64,000 nt of DNA from JBCDHN01 sp965224535 (lineage in GTDB: Bacteria > Verrucomicrobiota > Verrucomicrobiia > Verrucomicrobiales > DEV007), in assembly GCA_965224535.1 (NCBI GenBank), contig CBDCZR010000043.1:62001-126000 (forward strand), read 5' to 3'. A model generated the notes under the pieces. The model worked only from the letters and a program-made list of their open reading frames with translations, had not been told where the DNA came from and did no database searches. A program made the position numbers and the translations under genes. Below are positions 51,484 through 59,835 of the stretch, piece after piece. Every line of letters begins with the position of its first letter. Within the stretch, counting starts at the first letter, position 1.

Positions 51484-51624
51484 GAACTGCAATGCGCAAA
51501 ACCGGTTGCTACGCGGCGGGATCTGCGGTTTCGCGAAATTCCGTGGGTTGAATCCCGCTGTTGGCTATCATAAAAAGTCGCTACGCGACAACGTAAGCCG
51601 CAACCAACGTCAAAAAGTCAAAAT
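51484..51624. repeat. Intergenic repeat, right copy of the inverted pair
   Basis: Reverse complement of 48406-48541, roughly 80 percent identical by eye, with a 34-base exact core at 51563-51596. Part of the 857-base gene-free stretch 51385-52241. The rest of this stretch holds a further GGTAGCGACG-type fragment near 51757, a short hairpin AGAACG-CTTTTA-CGTTCT (51883-51900), and the reverse-transcriptase remnant. Confidence 0.8.
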
Positions 51625-51865
51625 CGGGTAGGGCAGGGGCCTTGCGGCCCCATTGCCCCCTCAGCACAGGACAAGTAAGTTTCCAAACTAACGGCGCAAG
51701 TTTTTCAAAGGCTCGGATGCAACTCCTCACCCGGCGTTCCAACATAGGAATATCGCTCGGTAGCGACGCCGTTCCTGTGATAGTTCGCGAGAGCCCCGAA
51801 TCATCGGTTAAGCCGGTCGATCAAGGCGCCCAAGTTGTTCCCGCGGCCTTGCTTGGTGGCTACTC

Positions 51866-52036
51866 TCACCTTATATATATAAGAACGCTTTTACGTTCTT
51901 TTTCGATGGAGACCAAGAGTTTGCCGCGTGCGTATTTGCGAATGGACTGCCCCAGGAAGTCGAAGCCCTGGTGTATGTGTCGGATCTGGGTTTTTTCTGC
52001 GGAGAGGGCGAGCCCTCGTAGCGTAAGAAAATCCCG
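51866..52036 (-). pseudogene. Group II intron reverse transcriptase/maturase remnant
   Basis: The minus strand encodes DFLTLRGLALSAEKTQIRHI and, directly after, HQGFDFLGQSIRKYARGKLL. This is the signature region between the reverse-transcriptase palm and the maturase domain of LtrA-like proteins (LxLSxEKTxIxHIxxGFDFLGxxIRKY). Only about 55 of the expected 400-500 residues remain, and no catalytic YADD motif is present. I could not find a domain V hairpin, so the intron RNA is not recognisable. A mobile-element scar. Confidence 0.78.
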
Positions 52037-52241
52037 AATCACCACCATCCCGGAAATCAGGAAACAAGGGTGGTGATCGAAATTCCCCATGAATCCGCTT
52101 CAATCTGCAAATTCCCCTGCGCCCTCACCAAGGCGAGGAAATTTTCTTGGCCTGGCCGAATTCGTTCTCTGTGATATTTTGACAGCCTTGCAGGGATAAT
52201 TTTCCGCCGCCTCTCCCCGCAAAGCCCGAAATTTAAGCACA

Positions 52242-52475
52242 ATGCACAGAAAACAAATGCGCCGCGTGCGCCGCCGAACGGTTAACAACGCCCCTGGGGA
52301 GCTTGGCGATCTGAACGACGATCAAGTTGTGTTTGAAGATCCATTAAAACGCCCGTTTCCAAAGTTCCATGAACTCGATGAGCTGCTTCCGAGAATCTCG
52401 GAGTTTGTGAGAGAAAATGATCCAAAATACTGGGCCGAAATGCAGGACCACGCCGACAGCTCAAACGAGGCCTAA
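52242..52475 (+). CDS. Small hypothetical protein, 77 aa
   Basis: The ATG at 52242 opens MHRKQMRRVRRRTVNNAPGELGDLNDDQVVFEDPLKRPFPKFHELDELLPRISEFVRENDPKYWAEMQDHADSSNEA-type sequence, with a basic N-terminus and an acidic helical C-terminus. It may be a small DNA-binding or antitoxin-like protein, but there is no recognised domain. It lies between a mobile-element scar and a broken gene, so its coding status is only moderately supported. Confidence 0.5.
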   Translation: MHRKQMRRVRRRTVNNAPGELGDLNDDQVVFEDPLKRPFPKFHELDELLPRISEFVRENDPKYWAEMQDHADSSNEA

Positions 52476-52619
52476 CCCCAAAAGATAGCTAACGCAGTGT
52501 GACCGACCCGCGCCCCGCTCCGTAGTTGACTTCTCAGGGCAATCCGATAGTTTCCAATTTCAAGCCACCTGCGCTCTCGGGCGAGGGCGGCACTGCAAAC
52601 GTTATGGCTAGAAAACTAA

Positions 52620-53150
52620 ATGACCACGTCTGAAGCCATTCAGTTCCTCGTGGATCATCCGCAACTAGGTAAGGATTCTCCTCTGGCTGTGATAGAGCGC
52701 CTGGAGGACGTGCGCCAACAACTGTGTGCGGGTCCGGATGAGAGTTGTATCGCTCCACTGTTGGACATGTTCGGAGATCACATGGGGTGGGGCGTATTCT
52801 AAAGATTCGATTCAGTTCTCAGTAATTTCACACTGGAGCAGTGCGTCCCTCATCTCAGGAGTCGGCTTCTCGCGGCGTCGAAAGGAACGGTTTGGTGGGC
52901 CGCGCATTGGGCTCCCGATTTCCCGCATCCTGATTTGGTTTCTCCGCTATCGACGGTTCTCGACAATCCCAACCACGATGATGCTCACTACTTTTGCATC
53001 GCTGCACTTGAACAAATTCACGAACGTTTTCCCAGTGCCAGTATCCGTGAGATTATCCGGAGGCGCTTCGGAACTGATGCCGACGAGAACGAAGGGAGCT
53101 TCTTCAAGAAGTTATTGATGGTTTCGAGGCAACCGAGTAGTCTACGCTGA
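52620..53150 (+). pseudogene. Hypothetical gene interrupted by one in-frame TAA
   Basis: Reading one frame from ATG 52620 to 53150 gives a continuous protein of 176 residues with a single TAA at 52800-52802. Upstream: TTSEAIQFLVDHPQLGKDSP ... LLDMFGDHMGWGVF. Downstream: RFDSVLSNFTLEQCVPHLRSR ... NHDDAHYFCIAALEQIHERFP ... IREIIRRRFG. The downstream part has a TTG at 52935 but no other good start. The whole reads like a small HEAT-type or immunity-like helical protein. A single CAA to TAA change would explain the break. Nonsense mutation, readthrough and sequencing error are all possible. Confidence 0.75.
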
Positions 53151-53375
53151 AGAACGCACGGCCATAACAAGACGCTGCTATCAACCGGCTGCCGCTCTGG
53201 ACTTAAATCGGCATGGATGCTCTAACCTTTAACTCTGATCGACGCTCGCCGCCAGCTGCCGGTGACAGAGTTTGAGCGTTGGCCTAGGAAAAAGGTTCTC
53301 TCCCTCCAACCCAATTTCTCTTTGCGTTCTGCTGTTTTTGTCTCGACACTGTCTCAAATTAACATCATTAAAAAC

Positions 53376-53891
53376 ATGAAAGCGGTCATAGTCCTCTTCC
53401 TCCTCTTCCCCATCGTTTCGATCATAATGCCAGTGGGCTTCGCCCAGGCGCAGGAAAACGAGAAACGGCCCCTAAAATTAGAAGTCCTGATTCAAAGTTA
53501 CGAAAGAGAAAAAGAGCGAGTTCTGAAGCCCGTTGAGCGAAAATATGATTCCACGCTCAAGGAGCTTCAAATGGAATTCAGAAAAGCAGGTCGCCTCGAA
53601 GATGTGTTGGCGGTGCAAAAAGTGATCGATTCACGTATTCCTAAAGAAGAGACTCTCCAATGGTCTGATACAAAGTGGAAGTGGGGATCGGGTGGGGTGC
53701 TTCACCTCAAAGCGGATGGCTCGGCGATGCATACTAAATGGAGTAAACCTGGCACTTGGAAGGAGATGAGAGATGGAACGATTACGCTTATTTCGGAGTT
53801 CAGTGTATCTACGATCAGGTTTACCGATAAGAAAACGGGAACAGTGAGTGCAGCAGAGGGAAGATCTACGACGCTGACCTTAATCGAATAG
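53376..53891 (+). CDS. Secreted coiled-coil protein, 171 aa
   Basis: ATG 53376 gives a clear signal peptide (MKAVIVLFLLFPIVSIIMPVGFAQA|QE); the frame is open to 53262 but the extra residues are not signal-like. The mature protein starts with a coiled coil (LIQSYEREKERVLKPVERKYDSTLKELQMEFRKAGRLEDV) and ends in a small beta domain (WKWGSGGVLHLKADGSAMH ... STIRFTDKKTG). This layout is familiar from PVC secreted proteins, but no name is known to me. It stands alone with 225 gene-free bases upstream. Confidence 0.75.
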   Translation: MKAVIVLFLLFPIVSIIMPVGFAQAQENEKRPLKLEVLIQSYEREKERVLKPVERKYDSTLKELQMEFRKAGRLEDVLAVQKVIDSRIPKEETLQWSDTKWKWGSGGVLHLKADGSAMHTKWSKPGTWKEMRDGTITLISEFSVSTIRFTDKKTGTVSAAEGRSTTLTLIE

Positions 53892-53986
53892 CTCGACAGT
53901 TGGATCGGCGAGAGCGGGCGCGGCGTCATCCGCTCCGATGCCGAAACTGGAGTTCGGAACAGTTTGACTGGAGGAAAATGCCCCCG

Positions 53987-54343
53987 TTATCCTTCGACGA
54001 AACGAAGGTTGAGGAGGAGCCAGATGAGGATTACCAATGCGAGCGCGCTTACCAAATTCCCGGCAATCGCGTGCGGGACGATGCCGGTGCTGCTTTTGAA
54101 GTCTCGCCATGCGTTGATGGAACAAACCAGCCCGATCAAGACGAGAATCACTGGGCCAAACGCGATCGCGGCGACGACCAGGACGGGAAGAGCAGGGGAA
54201 TTGTTCCACAGCCAAAGACCGGCGAAGGAGATTACCACCCCGATGATAGGATACAGCCATCCCTTTCGGGCTTCGGCGATTAAATCCGGGTCTCGAATTT
54301 TTCCTGGTTTGGCAGGTTGGTCGTTTGGCTCTGGAATTGGCAT
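53987..54343 (-). CDS. Small membrane protein, 118 aa
   Basis: After a proline-rich N-terminus (MPIPEPNDQPAKPGKIRDPDL) come three hydrophobic helices: WLYPIIGVVISFAGLWLW, LPVLVVAAIAFGPVILVLIGLV and LVSALALVILIWLLL. The last two are separated by a short polar loop (NAWRDFKSSTGIVPHAIAGN). The arrangement resembles DUF4190-type small membrane proteins. No partner is evident; divergent from nothing nearby and convergent with the secreted coiled-coil gene. Confidence 0.65.
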   Translation of the reverse strand: MPIPEPNDQPAKPGKIRDPDLIAEARKGWLYPIIGVVISFAGLWLWNNSPALPVLVVAAIAFGPVILVLIGLVCSINAWRDFKSSTGIVPHAIAGNLVSALALVILIWLLLNLRFVEG

Positions 54344-54663
54344 TTTCTTGGATTACGGGACGTATTGGGATGGGTCCACATTTTTTCGGGCGAGCGGTAA
54401 ATTTCCAGCCATCGTAGGTAGGTGGGGCGCGCTCCGGGATAGGTTAGGCCTATTTCCTCCCGGCTCCCCGTCGGCATTCAGTCCTTCTCGCAAATTCGCG
54501 AGGAAGATATGGCCTACGTCGATGCAATCGGCGTCGGTTCGATGTGGAAACGCGTAATCTATCTGGGTGGAAAATGGAAGAGTTGACTTCGTAGCATATA
54601 TCGCGATCCACCACACCAGGATGGACCCGAAAGACGCCGGCCCAAAACGATCGTAACCCTGGA
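54344..54663. other. 320-base stretch with no supported gene
   Basis: A minus-strand 87-residue frame (54353-54616) exists but shows no start-site, domain or composition support. No repeat of the families seen elsewhere and no RNA gene was recognised. Confidence 0.5.
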
Positions 54664-55188
54664 ATGTTGCGTCTTTTGAAGCTGCTGCTTGCCGTCGTCA
54701 CGGGCGGAATCGCGCTCATTCTTACCACCTTCGTCTGGACGACCGCCGGCCAGGTGATTTCGCCGCCAAAACGCGCGTTGCAGGCCTATCACCACGAATG
54801 GTTGAGCCAACCCGAAGCGCACGGAATCATCATCGAGCCAATCTCGTGCCTGGACGAAAAAGCGCCGGTGTTGATCCTGGAACACGCCCCCTCGGCGGGC
54901 CCCGGCGAGCGCGGATGGATCGTTCGGCGGCAGTTGGCCGAGCGCGGGCGCAAACTCCGCCCATACGGCGAAATTTCTGGCAATTTTGTCCTGCTTCAAG
55001 GCCGAAAGGGGCGCAAAGAGGACCTGCTGCCGGTTGCCGAGTGGTTTTGCGCCGCGGGGTTTCGCTGCATCTTGCTCGATCTCCCGGCTCACGGCGAGAG
55101 CCCTCTGTCCGCGGCGAAATTTGGTTCGACCGAATTTGAGGCGGCGATTCCGCAAAACGTGCTCTTTTCCCCGGATGTGTGCGTTTAG
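54664..55188 (+). pseudogene. 3'-truncated alpha/beta hydrolase
   Basis: 174 residues. Begins with a membrane anchor or signal (MLRLLKLLLAVVTGGIALILTTFVW), then a hydrolase start (RALQAYHHEWLSQPEAHGIIIEPISCLDEKAPVLILEH). It reaches GFRCILLDLPAHGESPLSAAKFGSTEFEAA, the strand just before the nucleophile region. The reading frame then stops at 55188 with no nucleophile serine or catalytic His, so about half of a typical 350-residue enzyme is missing. The stop overlaps the convergent glycosyltransferase stop by four bases, suggesting a rearrangement joined the two. Confidence 0.7.
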
Positions 55189-57287
55189 TTGCGGAATTCT
55201 TCCCACGGTTGCGGCCGGCGCGGGGGGAAGGCCAGGCCGCATTCTTCGCTTTCCAACGTCAAATTCGGGTTGTAGCACGGGTCGTTGCGGATCAAATCGC
55301 CCCATTTCCGATTTAGCGCGCGAATTTCCGCTTTCACGGCTTCTTTGCGCTCGGAGGTCGCTTCGGCCTCGCCGCGGCTGGCGCTTTCGTGGTGGAAAAG
55401 GCGGGCAAACGGGGTGTAGAGCGTGCGATAACCGGCTTTGGCGAGTTTCAGGCAGAGATCCACGTCGTTGTAGGCCACGGCAAAGTCGCCTTCGTCCAAT
55501 CCGCCGGCTTCGAGGTATTTTTTGCGCTCCACCACCAGGCAGGCTCCGGTGACCGCGGAGAGGTTTTGCACCATGTTGGCGCGATTTGCGTGACCGTAGA
55601 AGCTCCAGGGCAATCCGCGGAAAAAATGGCCCGCGGCGTCGAGGTAACCCAGAAAAATGCCGGCGTGCTGGAGGAGACCTTCGCGAAAATGGAGCTTGGC
55701 GCCCACGGCCCCGATGTCCGGCCGCACGGCTTGCGCCACCATGTTGCCCAGCCACTCGGGGTGGTTCGCCTCGATGTCGTTGTTGACCAAACCAATGAGC
55801 TGGGAATCGCAACGCTCCACGGCCAGGTTGTTGAGGCGCGAGAAGTTGAACGGGCCGGAAACGCGCATGACCTCCGCGTCGTCGCGTGCGTCCAGTTCGG
55901 CCAGAAATTCGAGCGTCTCGGGATCGTCGGATTCGTTGTCGACGACGAGGATGCGGTAGTTTGGGTAGTCGGTGAGTTTGGCGATGCTTTCCACGCACGG
56001 GCGCAGCAATTCCACCCGGTTGCGGGTCGGGATGATGAGCATCACCGAGGGCGGGGGCTCCGGCGTGGCCCGGCGCAACCAGTGGGTGTTTTCCTTGGTC
56101 ACCTCAATCTTGTCTTGCGTGCGGCCGATGCGCTCCAGGTGCGCCTCCACGGCTCCCAGGCCCGCCGTTTGCGCGTAGGGCTTTTCGTCGAGCTTTTGCG
56201 CCGTGCTGCCCTCGATGGTGCGCCAGTGATAGAGAACGTGGGGAATGTGGCGCACGTTTTGCGTTTTTTCGATGACGCGCAGGGCCAGGTCCCAATCCTG
56301 GCTGCCTTCCATGCCGACGCGGAAGCCGCCAATCTCGCGGATGAGCGCCGTGCGGTAGCAGCCGAGGTGGGAAATGCAGTTTTGCGAGGTGAGCAGGTCG
56401 TAGTTCCAATCTGGCTTGAAGTAGGGATCGCTGCGGACGCCGCGGGTGTCGATTTTGTCCTCGTCGGAGTAGATCAGACCGACCTCCGGATGCTCCAGAA
56501 TTTCGTGCGCCACCAGGTAGAGCGCGTGGAGGGGCAATTCGTCGTCGTGATCGAGCAAAACGATGAATTCGCCGGTCGCCAGCTCGATGGCGCTGTTGGA
56601 GGCGGCGGAGATGTGGCCGTTTTTCGCGCGAAACGTGACTTTAATGCGGGAATCACGTTTGGCGTATTCCTCCAGCACCTTGCGGACGTGCGGTGCGGGC
56701 GATTTGTCGTCGGCGATGCAAAATTCCCACTCGCCGTAAAGTTGGTTGAGCACGGAATTCAGGCAAAGGCGCAGGTAGCGCTCCGGCGGGTTGAAAACGG
56801 GCATCACCACGCTCAAAAGCGGCTTGCGCTGGAAGGAGGCGATGTGGCGGCCGATCGCGGATTTGTCGTCGGCACTGAGGGTGTCGTACTGCCGCACCCA
56901 GGAGCCGTAGTTTTGCTCGTCCGGCTTGATCCAGGGCCACATGATGCGCGGGGTGCGGAATTCCAGGCGCTCTAGCTCGTGCCAGGTTTTGTCCTGCGTT
57001 TTGTATTCCAGGATGACCTCGCTTTTTCCCGGCGGCAGCTCCACTTCCGCGCGAAAGCCGCTGTAGTCCGCCTGCTCGCAGCCCTTGTAAATGTGACCGA
57101 CGGCGAAACGGGCGTTTTTCCGGTTTACGGTGAAGGTTCGGCCGCCCACGCGCGCCCGCATGCCGCGCAGGGGCTGTCCGTTGCGATCGAAGCACCACCC
57201 CTTGATCGTCGCCGTCCGGGATTTGAGCTTGGTGACCGGCAGGGTGGGCCACTCGATCGCGTGCAGGATTTCGACGGGTTCGCTCAT
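55185..57287 (-). CDS. Double-domain family 2 glycosyltransferase
   Basis: 700 residues from ATG 57287. An N-terminal beta domain (about 1-140) precedes two GT-A domains. The first is at about 155-390: LLSVVMPVFNPPERYLRLCLNSVL, then LLDHDDELPLHAL with the DxD-type metal site, then GSQDWDLALRVIEKT. The second is at about 400-640: VMLIIPTRNRVELLRPCVES, VDNESDDPETL, LVNNDIEANHPEWLG, and FAVAYNDVDLCLKL. This matches bifunctional GT2 enzymes of O-antigen or rhamnan assembly (WsaE-like). No export or polymerase gene is adjacent. Confidence 0.88.
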   Translation of the reverse strand: MSEPVEILHAIEWPTLPVTKLKSRTATIKGWCFDRNGQPLRGMRARVGGRTFTVNRKNARFAVGHIYKGCEQADYSGFRAEVELPPGKSEVILEYKTQDKTWHELERLEFRTPRIMWPWIKPDEQNYGSWVRQYDTLSADDKSAIGRHIASFQRKPLLSVVMPVFNPPERYLRLCLNSVLNQLYGEWEFCIADDKSPAPHVRKVLEEYAKRDSRIKVTFRAKNGHISAASNSAIELATGEFIVLLDHDDELPLHALYLVAHEILEHPEVGLIYSDEDKIDTRGVRSDPYFKPDWNYDLLTSQNCISHLGCYRTALIREIGGFRVGMEGSQDWDLALRVIEKTQNVRHIPHVLYHWRTIEGSTAQKLDEKPYAQTAGLGAVEAHLERIGRTQDKIEVTKENTHWLRRATPEPPPSVMLIIPTRNRVELLRPCVESIAKLTDYPNYRILVVDNESDDPETLEFLAELDARDDAEVMRVSGPFNFSRLNNLAVERCDSQLIGLVNNDIEANHPEWLGNMVAQAVRPDIGAVGAKLHFREGLLQHAGIFLGYLDAAGHFFRGLPWSFYGHANRANMVQNLSAVTGACLVVERKKYLEAGGLDEGDFAVAYNDVDLCLKLAKAGYRTLYTPFARLFHHESASRGEAEATSERKEAVKAEIRALNRKWGDLIRNDPCYNPNLTLESEECGLAFPPRRPQPWEEFRN

Positions 57288-57392
57288 GAAGCAGGGCGGT
57301 CTACTTTTGGCAAGAACCCCTGCCAAACAAGGAGATTCTCGCCGCCAGAGCCCTGCCGCGCAAGTTTCCGCACGGGCGTCGTCTAGCGCTGC

Positions 57393-57557
57393 ATGAATTC
57401 CCGGGAATCGCTGCGCCTAACCGTCGAACAACGCATCGAACGCATTCGCAAAAGGCTGGGCCTGACAAACGAACCGCCGATTTCCGGGGCGCCGATTCGC
57501 ATTTTTGTGCCGCGCCCGGCAGACATCGGCAAACCATCGAAACCCAGCCAATCCTGA
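57393..57557 (+). CDS. 54-residue ORF directly upstream of the radical SAM gene (candidate peptide substrate)
   Basis: ATG 57393 is the first Met after an in-frame TAG two codons earlier, and the frame ends at TGA 57555-57557, 17 bases before the maturase ATG. The peptide has a basic, helical N-terminal half (MNSRESLRLTVEQRIERIRKR) and a proline-rich C-terminal half. That second half contains the only aromatic residue (F38 in RIFVPRPAD). A leader-core arrangement would fit a RiPP precursor, but it lacks the Gly-rich repeats of known GrrA precursors. It could also be an unrelated small protein. No Shine-Dalgarno sequence was recognised. Confidence 0.5.
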   Translation: MNSRESLRLTVEQRIERIRKRLGLTNEPPISGAPIRIFVPRPADIGKPSKPSQS

Positions 57558-57574
57558 CACCCCCAAACACCGCC

Positions 57575-58759
57575 ATGTCACAAATCCTAACCCTTCCCGA
57601 GCCGGACACCGGCCAAGCGCTCCAGCAGGTTTTTCTGGGCGTGTTAGTCATCCAGCCCAGCCCGTTTTGCAACATTAACTGCGACTACTGCTACCTGCCG
57701 CACCGCACCTCCCGCCAGCGCATGTCCATGGACGTGTTGCGCCGGACAATGGCGCGCGTTTTCGAGAGCGGGCTGGTGGGGCCGAAATTTCAGATTCTGT
57801 GGCACGCAGGCGAGCCGATGGCCGTCCCGCGAAGCTGGTACGAGGAGGCGCTTGCGGTGATGGACGAGTTTCCCCGGGCTCGAGAAAAAATCGTCCACAC
57901 CTTTCAAAGCAACGGCACGCTGGTGAACGAGGATTGGTGTGAGTTTCTCCAAAAACACGACGTTGAAATCGGGCTTAGCATCGATGGGCCGGCGTTCATC
58001 CACGATCATCACCGCAAAACCCGCGGTGGGCAGGGAACTCACGCCAAAGCGGTGCGCGGGGCGCGAATTTTGCGCGAAAACGGCATTTCATTCGGTGTGG
58101 TGGCGGTAATTTCCGATGTTTCGCTGGATCATCCCGACGCCATCTTCGATCACTTCGTGGAACTGGGAATCGAAGGGGTGGGATTCAACATCGAGGAGGT
58201 GGAAGGCGCCAACGAGGCTTCATCCCTTTCGCCGAGCCCGGAAGGGCGCGTTCGCGAGTTTTTGGAACGCGTCTACGCGCGCAACAAAGCCGCGGGATTT
58301 CCGCTGCGCATCCGCGAATTCGACATCGCCCGCGAAAACATCCTCGATCCCCTCGCCAATCGCGGCCCGGACGGTTATTTTAACCTGGAAACCAACCCGC
58401 TGGCGATGATCAACGTGGATTGCACCGGCAATTTTTCCACCTTTTCGCCGGAATTGCTCGGTCAGGCCACCGAAGACTACGGCAGCTTCAATTTCGGCCA
58501 CGTGGAACGCAACGCCCTGTTTGAGCTGACGCAAAACTCGGGATTTGAGGCGGTTTACGCCGACGTGCTGGCTGGAAATCGCAAATGCGCGGAATCCTGC
58601 GAATTTTGGGGCGTGTGCGGCGGCGCCTCTCCATCCAACAAGTACTACGAAAACGGATCGTTCGACTCCACCGAGACGCATCACTGCCGTTGCATGATCC
58701 AGATGCCGATGGAAATCGTCCTGGCCGACATGGAGGCGCAATTGGGCCTGGAAACTTGA
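57575..58759 (+). CDS. GrrM/OscB-like radical SAM/SPASM peptide maturase
   Basis: 394 residues. The radical SAM cluster motif C32-x3-C36-x2-C39 (FCNINCDYCYLP) is intact, followed by WHAGEPM, SIDGPAFIHDHHRKTRGGQGTH and VGFNIEEVEG, which closely follow the GRRM-system (TIGR04261-type) pattern as I know it. A SPASM domain follows: DCTGNFSTF, then KCAESCEFWGVCGG and HCRCM, with enough cysteines for two auxiliary clusters. Such enzymes form cyclophane crosslinks in ribosomal peptides. The 54-residue ORF is immediately upstream. A transporter or protease is not next to it. Confidence 0.88.
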   Translation: MSQILTLPEPDTGQALQQVFLGVLVIQPSPFCNINCDYCYLPHRTSRQRMSMDVLRRTMARVFESGLVGPKFQILWHAGEPMAVPRSWYEEALAVMDEFPRAREKIVHTFQSNGTLVNEDWCEFLQKHDVEIGLSIDGPAFIHDHHRKTRGGQGTHAKAVRGARILRENGISFGVVAVISDVSLDHPDAIFDHFVELGIEGVGFNIEEVEGANEASSLSPSPEGRVREFLERVYARNKAAGFPLRIREFDIARENILDPLANRGPDGYFNLETNPLAMINVDCTGNFSTFSPELLGQATEDYGSFNFGHVERNALFELTQNSGFEAVYADVLAGNRKCAESCEFWGVCGGASPSNKYYENGSFDSTETHHCRCMIQMPMEIVLADMEAQLGLET

Positions 58760-58760
58760 T

Positions 58761-58816
58761 GAAACTCGAAATCCGAAATCCGAGTTTCGAGTTTCGAGTT
58801 TCGGATTTCGAGTTTC
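58761..58816. repeat. 7-base array filling a convergent intergenic gap
   Basis: Eight heptamers: GAAACTC, GAAATCC, GAAATCC, GAGTTTC, GAGTTTC, GAGTTTC, GGATTTC, GAGTTTC. They span all but one base between the radical SAM stop (58757-58759) and the lipid kinase stop (58817-58819). The outer units GAAACTC-GAAATCC and GGATTTC-GAGTTTC are exact reverse complements, so transcripts from both sides can form a hairpin there. Confidence 0.88.
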
Positions 58817-59758
58817 TCAAACCACAACCTCCATCGCCACCGGCAAAATTTCCGCCGTTTGCGGAGTTTCGGTCAAAACGTCTCCATCCACCTGCATCGG
58901 CAAAACGGGCTCGGTTTCGATCCGAACCTTGCGACTCTGCCAGCGGCCGACCAAGTGTGAGGCGTCGATGGAGGATTCGCCCTCGTCGCCGCCGCCTTTG
59001 GGCTCATCGCCCATCATCATGCGGATCAACGAAATGATTCCCTCCACGTCAGCCTTGCGAATCACGATCAGGTCCAGCATGCCGTCGTCGATGGCGATGC
59101 CGGGGGAGAGCGTGAGTTGGCTGACGCCAAAGGCGCCGGTGTTGGCAACGACGCAAGCCACGGCTTCGGCTTCGATGACCCGGTCGTTGTCCACGGTGAT
59201 GCGGTAGCTGGCGGCGTTGACTTCTTGCAAGGCCTTGGCGGCGGCAAATGCGTAGGCCCAACGGCCGAACTGGTTCTTCATCTCGCGGCTGGCGTCCTGC
59301 AACACGCCGGTTTCGAACCCGCAACCCACGCGGAGCAGAAACGGGAGCTTCCCCAGCCTCCCAACGTCGATTTTTCGGGTGCGAAAGCTCTCGCCGGTTA
59401 CTTTGCGCAGGCTTTTGTAGGCCTCGCGTGGCAAATCCAGCTCCCGCGCCACGAGATTTCCCGTTCCGCCCGGTAAAATGAGCAGCGGCACGTTGCTGCC
59501 CAACAATCCCTCGCTCACGTCCATGACCGTGCCGTCTCCGCCAAAACAAGCCACGACGTCGGCGCCATTTTCCACCGCGCGTTTGGCTTGGAGCGCGCCA
59601 TCGCCGGTTTCGTGCGTGACGGAGAGATCGAAGAGGATCCCCGCCGGCCGCAACTCATCGTTGAGGGTGTGGATGAGCGGTATCCGCTTGCCGGAGGCCG
59701 GGTTGGCGATAACGTGCAGCCTTTTTGGGCGAGGCCGCTGAGTTGTTTTCTGTACCAT
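58817..59758 (-). CDS. YegS/DagK-type lipid kinase
   Basis: 313 residues from ATG 59758 (MVQKTTQRPRPKRLHVIANPASGKR); the frame is open upstream but the extra residues lie over the response regulator's promoter region. Diacylglycerol-kinase catalytic motifs are clear: NPASGKR, CFGGDGTVMDV, ILPGGTGNLVARE. The C-terminal half carries the conserved GCGFETGVL and LTLSPGIAIDDGMLDLIVIRK elements. It phosphorylates a membrane lipid such as diacylglycerol using ATP. Divergent from the phoB-like gene. Confidence 0.9.
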   Translation of the reverse strand: MVQKTTQRPRPKRLHVIANPASGKRIPLIHTLNDELRPAGILFDLSVTHETGDGALQAKRAVENGADVVACFGGDGTVMDVSEGLLGSNVPLLILPGGTGNLVARELDLPREAYKSLRKVTGESFRTRKIDVGRLGKLPFLLRVGCGFETGVLQDASREMKNQFGRWAYAFAAAKALQEVNAASYRITVDNDRVIEAEAVACVVANTGAFGVSQLTLSPGIAIDDGMLDLIVIRKADVEGIISLIRMMMGDEPKGGGDEGESSIDASHLVGRWQSRKVRIETEPVLPMQVDGDVLTETPQTAEILPVAMEVVV

Positions 59759-59835
59759 TTTCGTCACATGTTTCGCATTTCTAGGGTAGCCCAAGTTAGT
59801 ATGATGGCGGCGATTTCTCAAAGCCGCATTCATCC

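Noticed and set aside
48361..51624. Insertion sequence bounded by inverted repeats
   Set aside because: The only gene between the repeats is a secreted protein with no transposase motif, and no target-site duplication was recognised.
51740..52090. Complete group II intron
   Set aside because: No domain V hairpin, no YADD box and under 60 residues of maturase remain.
54353..54616. 87-codon minus-strand gene
   Set aside because: No domain, signal or start-site support; overlapping frames of similar length exist.
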